This document shows, one piece after another, positions 23,068 to 33,370 of a stretch of DNA of 64,000 bases; the stretch's first letter is position 1; each line of letters starts with the position of its first letter. The position numbers and the translations under genes were made by a program. The notes beneath the pieces were generated by a model. That model saw only the letters and a program-made list of their open reading frames with translations, searched no databases and was not told the origin of the DNA. Source of the DNA: Spongilla lacustris (lineage: Eukaryota > Porifera > Demospongiae > Spongillida > Spongillidae); contig OX442420.1 in the NCBI GenBank assembly GCA_949361645.1, forward strand, positions 8,724,418 to 8,788,417, in the 5' to 3' direction.

Positions 23068-26000
23068 CTGTGGGACTGCTAAGTATTAACTATGAGGGCT
23101 TAAAGTTCCACTTGTTCTGTTGTAGTGTTTGAAGAGGGCATGTGTGGTTTTCTTTTCCCCCTCAAGTACATTTACATGTACCCCTGAAATTTTTGGGGTT
23201 GCTGAATCCACTTGCAGTGCGAGGGCTGGTTTCTCCACTGGCATTATTCTGGGGGCTCGATTAACCACTGGTTGTGTGGCAGCTGGCACTTCCTTGCTGG
23301 GCTCCATCGGTGAGAGGGCTCCACTCATGTGGCCTGCCGTCTGGACTTGCAGTGTGTACTGGTAGAGGGTGTAGTGGCTCTATTTGAAGTGAGCAGAGAG
23401 GGGCTGGTAGTTGTACTGTGTGGGGCTGGCCCTATTGGCCCTTGTTTGTGTGGGGGCTGCTGACTCAACTTGGGGTGGCATCTTCACTGACTTTGTGGAG
23501 GCTACCCCATTGGCCCTGGGTAGCTGAGGGTGTTCTGTAAGAATGGTTCCATGGGCTGCTGGCTGCAGTGTGAGGCTTTATTTATTAAGTTCAGTTGCAG
23601 TGTAGACTTTACAGGTTCCACTGGTATTGTTCATGAGCTTGCGGTGAGGGGGCTGGTGGTTCTACTGTGTGGGGGATCCCAGTTGACTCAACTTGTATTG
23701 AAAGAAAGATAGTGGGGGGGGGGGGGGGGGGGGGGGGGGGTTGGTCCCAATGTGTGGAGCCTGTTAAGACCACTTGCGGAGTGAGGGTTAATGATTGATC
23801 TGGTAGTGAGGTCATCACGTGTTTTTGGTACATGTAGTTCATTGCTCCCCTGAAATTGTTGGGGATGCTGATTCCATTTGCAGCCTGAGGGCTGGCATCT
23901 CCATTGGCATTATTGTGCGGGCCACATTTCTGCTAGCAGTGTGGGGGTATGATAGCTCTATTTGTGGGAAGACTGGTAGCTCCAATGTTTGAGCAGAGGT
24001 TCCATTGGCTTGCAATGAGGAAGGCTGGTAGTTGTACTGTGTGGTGATGGTCCCATTAGCCCCCTCTTTCAGTGAAAGACAGGTTGTGGGGGCTGCTAAG
24101 TAATAAGTCCACTTATTGTGAGGGCTAAAAGTTCCACTGCATGGTTCCATTGGTGGGACATGTGTTATTCCATTGGTACATGTGCGTACATGCACATGTC
24201 CCCTGAAATTGTTGGGGCTACTGACTCCATTTCCAGTGTGAGGGCTGCCTTCTCCACTGGCATTAAGTGGGGGCCACATTGACACTCTGGTTGTGTGACA
24301 GCTGGTGCTCCCTTGCTGGCAGTGTGGGGGTCAGGTTTTGCAGTATTGAGTTCACTTGCAGTATGGGGGTTAATGGTTGGTTCCAAAGGTAGTGTGTGAT
24401 TGCAGTGAGGCGGAGTGGTAGTTCTATGGCCCCCATTGGCTCATGGACAGCTGACGCAACTTGCAGTGAAGGACACGTAGTGAGCAGAGGGGGGCTGAGG
24501 GGGGGGAGGAGGGGCGAGGGCTGGCACCAGTGTGTGGTGGGCCTGTTAAGTCCACTTGCATTGAGGTTCAACTTGTAGTGACGTCATGTGTTCTTGGTAC
24601 ATGTTCCCTGACTAATGAATGTACTGTCCCATTGGCTGATTGGCCCCTCTTTCATTGTACATGTAGGACAGGTAGTAGCGGGGGGGGGGGGGGGGTGGGG
24701 GGGCTGTGGGACTGCTAAGTATTAACTATGAGGGCTTAAAGTTCCACTTGTTCTGTTGTAGTGTTTGAAGAGGGCATGTGTGGTTCTCTTTTCCCCCTCA
24801 AGTACATTTACATGTACCCCTGAAATTTTTGGGGTTGCTGAATCCACTTGCAGTGCGAGGGCTGGTTTCTCCACTGGCATTATTCTGGGGGCTCGATTAA
24901 CCCCTGGTTGTGTGGCAGCTGGTACTTCCTTGCTGGGCTCCATCGGTGAGAGGGCTCCACTCATGTGGCCTGCCGTCTGGACTTGCAGTGTGTACTGGTA
25001 GAGGGTCTAGTGGCTCTATTTGAAGTGAGCTGAGAGGGGCTGGTGGTTGTACTGTGTGGGGCTGGCCCTATTGGCCCTTGTTTGTGTGGGGGCTGCTGAC
25101 TCAACTTGGGGTGGCATCTTCACTGACTTTGTGGAGGCTACCCCATTGGCCCTGGGTAGCTGAGGGTGTTCTGTAAGAATGGTTCCATGGGCTGCTGGCT
25201 GCAGTGTGAGGCTTTATTTATTAAGTTCAGTTGCAGTGTAGACTTTACAGGTTCCACTGGTATTGTTCATGAGCTTGGGGTGAGGGGGCTGGCAGTTCTA
25301 CTGTGTGGGGATCCCAGCTGACTCAACTTGCATTGAAAGAAAGGTAGTGGGGGGGGGGGGGGGGTTTGGTCCCAGTGTGTGGAGCCTGTTAAGACCACTT
25401 GCAGAGTGAGGGTTAATGATTGATCTGGTAGTGAGGTCATCACGTGTTGTTGGTACCTGTAGTTCATAGCTCCCCTGAAATTGTTTGGGATGCTGATTCC
25501 ATTTGCAGCCTGAGGGCTGGCATCTCCACTGGCATTATTGTGGGGGCCACATCCCTGCTGGCAGTGTGGGTGTCTGATGATCTATCTGCGAGAGGGCTGG
25601 TGTCTCCACTGGCATTGTGGATGTTAGCTCCATAGGCCAGGTTAGCTGGTGGCTCCCTTGCTGGAATTATGGGGCCTGTTAATTCCACTTGATGGCTCCA
25701 CTATTTGGAATGTGAGGCCATTAATTTAAATTGCAGCATGAGGCATAATGGTTCCAAAGGTATATAGTGTGCACTTGCAGTGAGGGGGCTTGTGGTTCTG
25801 CTGTGTGGGGATGGCCTCTTTGGCCCCAGGGCTGCTGAGCGAACTTGTAGTGAAGGGCCTAGCCCCATTAGCCCCTGGCTATGTGGGGGTGGGGCTGGTG
25901 GCTCTTTTGGTAATTCAGGGGCTGCTCACTCCCTATCACTAATACAACCACCAACGTCAGTGGTACGACCGCCATCGCTACTTTTCTCAATCTCTCCATC

Positions 26001-26653
26001 CTCGTCCAATGTATCGAGCTTGAATATCGATCGTCGTATTCGTACAGTTCGAACTCATCCGCCGACTGATTCAGTGACTCGACGAGCTCGCCTTCACTCG
26101 TGTTATACGTTACCATATCGTTTATCTACACCGAAAAACAACCGTAACAAGCACTACAATTCAGCCGCCCGTTTGTTTGGTGACCTTATAGGTGTGGTTA
26201 TCACGCCCTATAGGAATAGTTGAATATTCATGCACTCCGGAGAATGGAAACTGTTCCGTGTACATATAAAGGCGCGATTCGAGCGGGAAACGTGTACCTA
26301 CTTTGCACAGCTGTTTCTCCGTAACGGTTTGTATGAAAATTAACGAACAGAACAAATCAATAGGTATAGGACCTCTCTACCTACAAACCGAATTTGAAGC
26401 GATTTGATTACTCCTACCTAAAGTTATGTCGGGTTTGAACCCGGTGTGGTATCGGACGTTGCAATCCTGGCACGGAGTAAGTGCAAGACCCCAAAATATA
26501 TTTTAGCATAGAGAAATGGTGTAGTATGAAGTGCTGAAAATAGGAAGTCAATAGTGCAAACTCTTTTGAAGATATAGCGCTTTGAATTGGATGCTATATA
26601 TATAAAATTCACAAGCATCAAAATCTCATAGAACGTTCCATATATATATATAT
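22307..26653 (-). repeat. Right arm of the ~10-kb palindrome
   Basis: This is the reverse complement of 16523-20815. The outer part (about 23550-26653) pairs with 16523-19650 with very few differences. The inner part (22307-23500) is more diverged from its partner; for example, around 22930 it resembles the left arm's outer unit (near 18605) more than its positional partner near 20220. It ends in an (AT)n run at 26641-26654, as the left arm begins in one. Confidence 0.9.
25930..26116 (-). CDS. Putative first exon of a single-pass membrane protein (right copy)
   Basis: This mirror copy of 17060-17246 encodes the same 62 codons, including the acidic N-terminus and hydrophobic segment, with the same GTGAGC donor. 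The two copies point toward each other, so neither has room for its own downstream exons unless these lie within the repeats. Confidence 0.45.
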
Positions 26654-26654
26654 A

Positions 26655-26845
26655 GCAACTTCAGTAGTGCGTTAAAATTTCTTCATAGGTTCACACAGTT
26701 AGTTGATAAATATATTTACATGATTTATTCATTTTAATAAAAGAAGTACATGTCTACCCTTGTATTTATGTTTCAAAATGTGACTGACAATCTGTTATGA
26801 TATCAAATGGGGTGCAAACCTTCATTCGTTTGACATTGTCTATAT
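26655..26845. repeat. Dispersed copy of intron/exon-edge sequence from the 33-41 kb gene
   Basis: About 190 bp matches 35705-35900 with moderate divergence, ending in a shared AAACCTTCATTCGTTTGACAT. In the source gene that end is the last bases of an exon plus its GT donor on the minus strand, so this is a stray copy of an intron with a sliver of exon. It begins exactly where the palindrome's (AT)n end stops. Confidence 0.7.
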
Positions 26846-27355
26846 ATTATTATGTCATGCTGGTTATTATGTCATTCACTAAACTATATTATGTAGACAA
26901 AGGTGAAAGGCTGCATGTGATGAATTAAGTTCAGTTGCAAGTTGTAAATATGTACCGAAAAGTGTTTTTGAAAATCTCATAGTCATTGAACTGAATCAAG
27001 TGAGGCAATGAATTCGTTAAACAGGAATCGTGGTAAAATTAAAAGATTGCAAAAAGAGCTATGCACAGTGCTGCTTGTCATTAATGGACCCTAGCTACCT
27101 CACGTCGTGCCTAAGTTATCGCATTGACGCGACCGTTATTTCAAATATATGCAAATCACTCATTACAATACAGGTAGCCGGGTTGTCTCTCAGTCCAACA
27201 TCATGTAACAATATCCTGTAGTAAGAACATGCAAGTTCATTCATATGGATATCAACAGTTATAGCCAGGGATAATACTGCACTATGTATATCGTAATACA
27301 GCAAATTATTATAGGACTGTATATAATTCATCAAAATAAGAGCAAGATACTTTAA
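26846..27355. other. Flank without a recognised gene
   Basis: AT-rich unique sequence lies between the stray intron copy and the receptor pseudogene. I see no supported feature. Confidence 0.5.
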
Positions 27356-28338
27356 CTATCCTTCAACTGGCAATGGGAAGTGAGTGTCGCTTCTTTGGCT
27401 TACTGTAATATCTAGAAACTTGGTGGCTTCATTCATAATAACAGGCCCTTCTTCTGCCGTACATTTTGACCTGATTTTGTGAAGAGCTATACGTTGCAGA
27501 TTTTTTTTCCTTACATGTCGTACCACACAAAGATGAAAAATGAGCAACAGAGATGCGGTGAAGTTCCAGAGGGGGACAAATATTTCAACCATAATAGAGG
27601 TAGAAGCCCCGGCAGAGACAATTATTGGTATTGATGTTAGGAGAAAGTATATTGGGTACACGAGAAGAGGTAACATCTCATATAATACCTTCTTGTGTTG
27701 TTTGCCATATTCAGAAAGAGCGAGACTCCTCCTTCGACATGCTCGATAACAGAGGATGGTTCCCATGACGACAATAAGCAGTGAGATAAGTATCATAACT
27801 GCAAATATGATCCGATACCCGATGGCTTCTGTTAAACCGCATGCATCTTGCAAGCGTGGTAAATCCATAACAAACAGCATAGTACCAATGGCCATTGGTA
27901 TAAAAACTGAACTCACCACATAAAGAGGTTCTAATCTCTTCAAATTCTTATGGAACATGGCAAGAGCAAATAGATGTATTGCTATCCAAAAAGTAAGCAT
28001 TGTGCAGATAAAGCCTGAACCTACGAACAATACTCCGAGCACGGCAACAGCTTTCGGATCTAGATCGATATAGCTGCCGAAAGTACTATACCGTTATAAT
28101 AAGAGTTCAGGTAAAGTTTATGTGTGATATATGCTGCCTGAGTAATCCACACAACAGTACACTCCATCGCACTGAGAACTTGGTATAGAGCCAGACGGTA
28201 GAACAGGATCCTGTGCAATTTTAGTACGCAAACAAATATGACCGTCGCCAGACATGTCAGCACGGCGATAGCTGATGTAGAAAGAGAAACAATCCGTGGA
28301 ATATAGGTTTCTTCAGATACAAAGCAGCTGTTGTTCAT
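27356..28338 (-). pseudogene. 7TM receptor paralogue with a frameshift
   Basis: The N-terminal half starts at the ATG at 28336-28338, whose first codons resemble those of the intact 53892-54881 gene. It carries TM1-TM2 (Ala-Thr-Val-Ile-Phe-Val-Cys-Val-Leu-Lys-Leu-His, Arg-Leu-Ala-Leu-Tyr-Gln-Val-Leu-Ser-Ala-Met-Glu) and then stops at about 28060. A different frame, opening near 28095, continues with TM3-TM7 and a C-tail to the stop at 27356-27358, ending Ser-Asp-Thr-His-Phe-Pro-Leu-Pro. The two frames join between TM2 and TM3 with a 1- or 2-base shift and no room for an intron. It is either a recent pseudogene or a sequencing error. Everything else (Cys-Arg-Arg-Arg-Ser loop, conserved TM6/TM7) is intact. 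Confidence 0.8.
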
Positions 28339-28339
28339 C

Positions 28340-29470
28340 TTCTTCTGCCTTACAGCTGTACAAGTACTCAGTATATATTGCAATCCATGCACGCAACAAT
28401 TATAGCTACGTATACGTGTGCTGGCCAGTATAGCTGTCAATTCCATATATGAGCAACTGTTTATACATAGGCGCATTCCCTCGTTAAGGCCCACGGGTAT
28501 TCTGTATAAGAGGTTGAATTGAAGATAATATATAAACAATTTACCTAATGTGAAGCACGAACAAGCATATATACAAATACATAGCACAGTATGGTTTAGC
28601 CATCATGATTCATGTCTCCACTGATGCACACACCCCCTTTAATGAAGGGGGTGGAGGCATCTGAGTAGAATGGCTCTTGCATCCTGCCTCATCAGTGTAA
28701 CAGGCAGTAACACTTGCATGGCATGCAAGCTTCTTGCTATACGTAGCATTCTTGGGCTTCGCATACATGAATACATGTACGACTTCACTAACTCTAAGTA
28801 GCGACTTACGATGGGAATCGCGATCGATCTTTTCAACAATAACGAAGAAATTCACAGTTATTCTTCACTTGTAGTTACAAACTAATGGCAGGCAACATTC
28901 AGATCTTGACGCTATATTATTCTGCTACAGTTAACCTCTTTCTACGTGGCGGCTCTGCCATTAATTAATAAATATAATAATGTTGCAAATTCGGTAAATC
29001 AGTCATCATCTTTTATTCATATATTCATTGGAACATGTGGCCAGCCCAGAGTTTGTAAATCGTGCTTATAAAAATAACGATGAATTAATGTGACTGATGT
29101 GAGTTGTATAAGAGACAAACTTTTTCTGACAAGCTGTCAGAATACATGTAGCCTTTTCTTTCACTGAGATGTTAATATTGTACTGACAAGCTGGCTATAA
29201 GCTACTTGGTTGAAGGAAAATCAAGTACACTTGGATGATCTCTAGTTCGTGCCAATACATGTAGCAATGTAATGTATACCAGTATTTCAAGCCTGAGAAA
29301 GAACAGGTACATCCTGATGTTGGCATATTCATAGAGCAATGGCTACATGAACATCTATATTTATGTAGTGAACTTGCTGATATGCTCCAGAGCATGCCTT
29401 TCCTGTGAATTTTGCTTTTTAAGCTGTGTCAGGCCCACTCTCCAACAGTTGAAGCACAAAAAAGTAAATA
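28340..29470. other. Flank without a recognised gene
   Basis: Only a short GC hairpin is notable: CACCCCCTT and AAGGGGGTG arms of 9 bp around 28630-28652. The rest is AT-rich unique sequence with short open frames and no recognisable domain. Confidence 0.5.
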
Positions 29471-29474
29471 TATA

Positions 29475-29777
29475 CAAGATATAAAAATTTAATTAAAATA
29501 AAATTGGTGATGTAGGATTTGTATAGATAGCAATTGAGTAAAAAGTAAGGAAACAAGGAATTACGGATATTATGCATTCATTAAATTATAAATATTACAG
29601 ACCTACATTTAGCAGACTTTAAGGCAGGTATATTCGCTAAATAATGTAGGTCTGTAATATTTATAATTTAATGAATGCATAATATCCGTAATTCCTTGTT
29701 TCCTTACTTTTTACTCAATTGCTATCTATACAAATCCTACATCACCAATTTTATTTTAATTAAATTTTTATATCTTG
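29475..29777. mobile_element. Fold-back/MITE-like palindrome with perfect 134-bp arms
   Basis: Arms 29475-29608 and 29644-29777 are perfect reverse complements over 134 bp around a 35-bp spacer. The spacer itself begins TTAGC and ends GCTAA. It is AT-rich, has no coding capacity, and is related to the diverged copy at 14529-14708, which marks it as a mobile family. I could not fix a target-site duplication. Confidence 0.85.
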
Positions 29778-30680
29778 TTTCACTCCTTTTTTTTCCCTGG
29801 TGGGTTCCGACATGTACTTATACATTGCATGCATGAGCACAAACGTAGAAGGAAGGGGAATCTTGGAATACAACCCATTGCATCACATACATCACAGCAG
29901 TATGTACAATAAGACAGTTTGTTCTGCTCACTTGCTATCATCATTAAATCACATCACAATCAAACAATTTCCTTTAAACAGTTAATGTCTCTGAATTGGC
30001 ATGTGACTGGAAGATGAGGGGATCCCTAAAGAAAGTAGTAGCGTAGGAAAGGAGGAATTAGTAGTGAAGTCACAAAATATAATGTGAGCTCAAACCATAA
30101 ATGCCCTTCCCATGGCTCCAACCAAAACCCATTAAATTATAAATATTACAGACCTACATTTAGCAGACTTTAAGGCAGGTATATTCGCTAAATAATGTAG
30201 GTCTGTAATATTTATAATTTAATGAATGCATAATATCCGTAATTCCTTGTTTCCTTACTTTTTACTCAATTGCTATCTATACAAATCCTACATCACCAAT
30301 TTTATTTTAATTAAATTTTTATATCTTGTTTCACTCCTTTTTTTTCCCTGGTGGGTTCCGACATGTACTTATACATTGCATGCATGAGCACAAACGTAGA
30401 AGGAAGGAGAATCTTGGAATACAACCCATTGCATCACATACATCACAGCAGTATGTACAATAAGACAGTTTGTTCTGCTCACTTGCTATCATCATTAAAT
30501 CACATCACAATCAAACAATTTCCTTTAAACAGTTAATGTCTCTGAATTGGCATGTGACTGGAAGATGAGGGGATCCCTAAAGAAAGTAGTAGCGTAGGAA
30601 AGGAGGAATTAGTAGTGAAGTCACAAAATATAATGTGAGCTCAAACCATAAATGCCCTTCCCATGGCTCCAACCAAAACA
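29579..30680 (+). repeat. 551-bp tandem duplication, two copies
   Basis: 29579-30129 is repeated at 30130-30680. I found one base difference (GGAAGGGGAATC versus GGAAGGAGAATC) in the copies, so the event is recent. The breakpoint lies inside the left arm of the 134-bp palindrome, so the second copy keeps the centre and right arm but only about 30 bp of the left arm. The short open frames at 29800 and 30351 are twin shadows. Confidence 0.95.
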
Positions 30681-30689
30681 TCCTAAACT

Positions 30690-32530
30690 GACATACGTGT
30701 AGCCCCAACCCGAATCTCCATCACAACTATCCTCACAGGATTCAAAGCCCTCACCTCTTGACTGAAGGTACTCATACGTTCTTCAAAGCCAGTAGTGAAG
30801 GCATCAGGAATAATCGCCATAAATGTCTGTCCTTGATGTGAGTACATGTATATGATCAGAGCAATTCGCCATTCACACAAAAGATGCTTACCAGATTGCC
30901 TGCCTTTTATTTCGAATACTGATCCTCTTCGTACAATAAACAAGCACATGCTTTTGCTTTGCTAAAATTTGAAGTAGTTGGGCTGGCCCGACTAAACTTA
31001 AAGGTCGTTCTTTTAATAGGGCTACTAGCTCTCACTTTCAGACGTGTTCCGCTCGTCTTTTAGAAGGGAATGGAGAAAGGAGGGAAGGAGGAGGGGAAGA
31101 GAGAGGAGGGAAGGGGGTGAAGAGAGAGGAGGGAAGGGGATGAGGAGAGAGGAGGGAAGGGGGAGAGGAGAGAGGAGAGAGGAAAGGGGAGAGAAGAGAG
31201 GAGGGAAGGGGGAGAGGAGAGAGGAGGGAAGGGGGAGAGGAGGGAAGGGGGAGAGGAGGGAAGGGGGAGAGGAGGGAAGGGGGAGAGGAGGGAAGGGGAG
31301 AGGAGGGAAGGGGGAGAGGAGGGAAGGGGGAGAGGAGGGAAGGGGGAGAGGAGGGATGGGGGAGAGGAGGGAAGGGGAGAGGAAGGAAGGGGGAAAGGAG
31401 AGAGGAGGGAAGGGGGAGAGGAGGAGGGAAGGGGAGATGAGAGAGGAGGGAAGGGGGAGAGGAGAGAGGAGGGAAGGGGGAGAGGAGAGAGGAGGGAAGG
31501 GGGAGAGGAGAGAGGAGGGAGGGGGAGAGGAGAGAGGAGGGAAGGGGGAGAGGAGAGAGGAGGGAAGGGGGTGAGAAGAGAAGGGGGAGAGGAGAGAAGA
31601 GGGAAGGGGGAGATGAGGGGAGAGGAGAAGAGAATGGAGAGGAAGGGTAGGAGAGAAGAGAAGATGAGACAGGAGGGAAGGGGAGGGGGATAGCTAGCAC
31701 AACACCACACCACTTGGCAACATATCCATGAGACATAATCAGACATGAGGTACTGGATCCAGACTCGCAATGGATCATTCCCGTCGCACAGGATCATTCC
31801 CGTTGCATTACTTTTATACCCGTTGCAATGTACACATCCCGTCGCAATTGATTTGTCCCGTCGCAACAGATCATTCCCGTAACATTACTTTCATTTCCGT
31901 CGCAACACACACAGTCAAATACACCCACCTATTCGGAGTGGTTCACCCCCATCCAGGTGGGATGGTGTTCTGTTTACCATCACCTTTGCAGCTTCAATGA
32001 GCAGCACCTGATTTGCTCTAGTGGGACCACGCAATTGTGGAGGTCATTCCCGTTACCATTGTCGGCATTGAACAAAACTCACTTATAAATGGTCCTACCA
32101 ACAGGTCATCTTTGACAGCTTGCTTACATGAGGGTGGGGGGCGCAAATATAGTGTTACTCTCGTTGTATGTTAGGTAGCTCACCTGTATACGTCACCCAT
32201 GGCCAACCAATGCCAACTTCTTTGGCCTTAATAGCGACGGCCAGTTGCATGCAGTGGTTTCCCACCTTCACGCTATCCTTCTTACTGCCTTCATGCTAGC
32301 CTTACTTTTGCGATCGGCTTAACCCGGCCGCTTTGTAGCGTTCATTTGTTCTTTTTTTTTCTTCACGTGAACGGTCTTTCGGAGCTTCATCGCGCGATTC
32401 GTCAGCACAACCACACGTACAACTGTCAGTGTCATAATTTAACTGGCAATATTCTTGCACTATTCTTTTCTCTTGGCGATCGACGTGACTGCAGCTGCAT
32501 ACACTCGCCAGAAACACGTGTTCAACCACA
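30690..32530 (-). CDS. Possible exons of an unrecognised minus-strand gene
   Basis: Three open segments with splice-like edges lie on the minus strand. One (about 32290-32430) is charged, rich in Glu, Lys and Arg, and ends at a GTAAGG donor. A second (about 30890-30960) begins after an AAAG acceptor and ends at a GTAAGC donor. A third (about 30745-30830) begins after TCAAG and ends at GTGAGG. Their phases can be made to agree, which is the main support. The intron between the first two would contain the purine-rich minisatellite. I recognise no domain, there is no terminal exon, and chance cannot be excluded. Confidence 0.25.
31070..31690 (+). repeat. Purine-only minisatellite (AGAGGAGGGAAGGGGG)n
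   Basis: About 620 bp consists almost entirely of A and G on the plus strand, built of 15-24 bp variants of AGAGGAGGGAAGGGGG. Such long homopurine tracts can form triplex DNA. The long Ser/Pro/Leu and Arg/Glu/Gly frames across it are not genes. Confidence 0.95.
31775..31900. repeat. Irregular cluster of CCCGTYGCAA motifs
   Basis: Seven or eight copies of a motif close to CCCGTYGCAA occur with spacings of about 17-24 bp. Most are preceded by ATT or TT (at about 31780, 31800, 31820, 31840, 31858, 31877 and 31895). Another ATTCCCGTTACCATT lies near 32045. The motif is conserved more strongly than the spacers, unlike an ordinary minisatellite. Confidence 0.6.
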
Positions 32531-33370
32531 AGTTTATTCTGGATCTCTACTTTATGGTTTCCAAGGGCTGATAAAATCTGTTGTGGGCTATTGCTAACAA
32601 AACTAAGTTGCTAAAGATCGAATTTGTGTCAAGCATAACTCCGCTTACGAAAATTATAAAACAAATCCGACTCGGCAGTAAGTTTGTAACTTGGTGGTTC
32701 TAGTGCTTCCGCATAACGGCTAACATTACGCTTCAATCGTGACAAAGATACAGCGCAATAAACCTCTTATCGGAGTGAATCTTATCTTATCAGATCCGGA
32801 AGAAGAAGAATTAGGAGAAACTTTTTTTAAGGTTCGAGGATGGGAACGAGTGAGCGTTATCTCTGTTGTCCGAGCTTTCTAAACGTCGGCAGTTATACTA
32901 CACTGTAGATATTCGACGGCTGTATCCAAATACGCTCACTAAATTCCAACTGATTCTACGGCGCATCGGCAATAATGGAATCTGGTGTTTTGCTAATCGT
33001 ATTCATGACACTTCAAATCCTACATAGGACCTACTAACGTAGGTCCCGATATGATGAGATTTTCTTTCTGGAACATGTTTCTAATTTCAGCAAGTACCAT
33101 CAAAAATAGTTTCTATGCATGCTTTGATACACATATGTAACTAACTACTTACAGTTATTAGCAGGTATATATTTTCGCTACATTTCATTCTCATTTGCAC
33201 TTCCTGTAATGTTGAAAATGAATCAGTTACATGTAGATCCTATATACAATAAGAACACTAGATGAAAATAAATCAAAATGTAGAATACAACTTCCATGCA
33301 ACAGACACATGTGACACATGCATGTTGTTATGAACAGTACTGGAAGCTATAAACAGTAACAACTGATGCA

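Noticed and set aside
18190..24964. Repeated Pro/Ser/Thr-rich reading frames in the palindrome as a secreted repeat protein
   Set aside because: Frames are short, broken by poly-C/poly-G tracts of differing length, and both strands are equally open. This fits GC-rich tandem repeats, not coding.
31038..31866. Ser/Pro/Leu-rich 268-codon frame
   Set aside because: Translation of the homopurine minisatellite; no start context or domain.
31775..31900. CRISPR-like short repeats
   Set aside because: The repeat core is only about ten bases and spacing is irregular in an animal-type genome.
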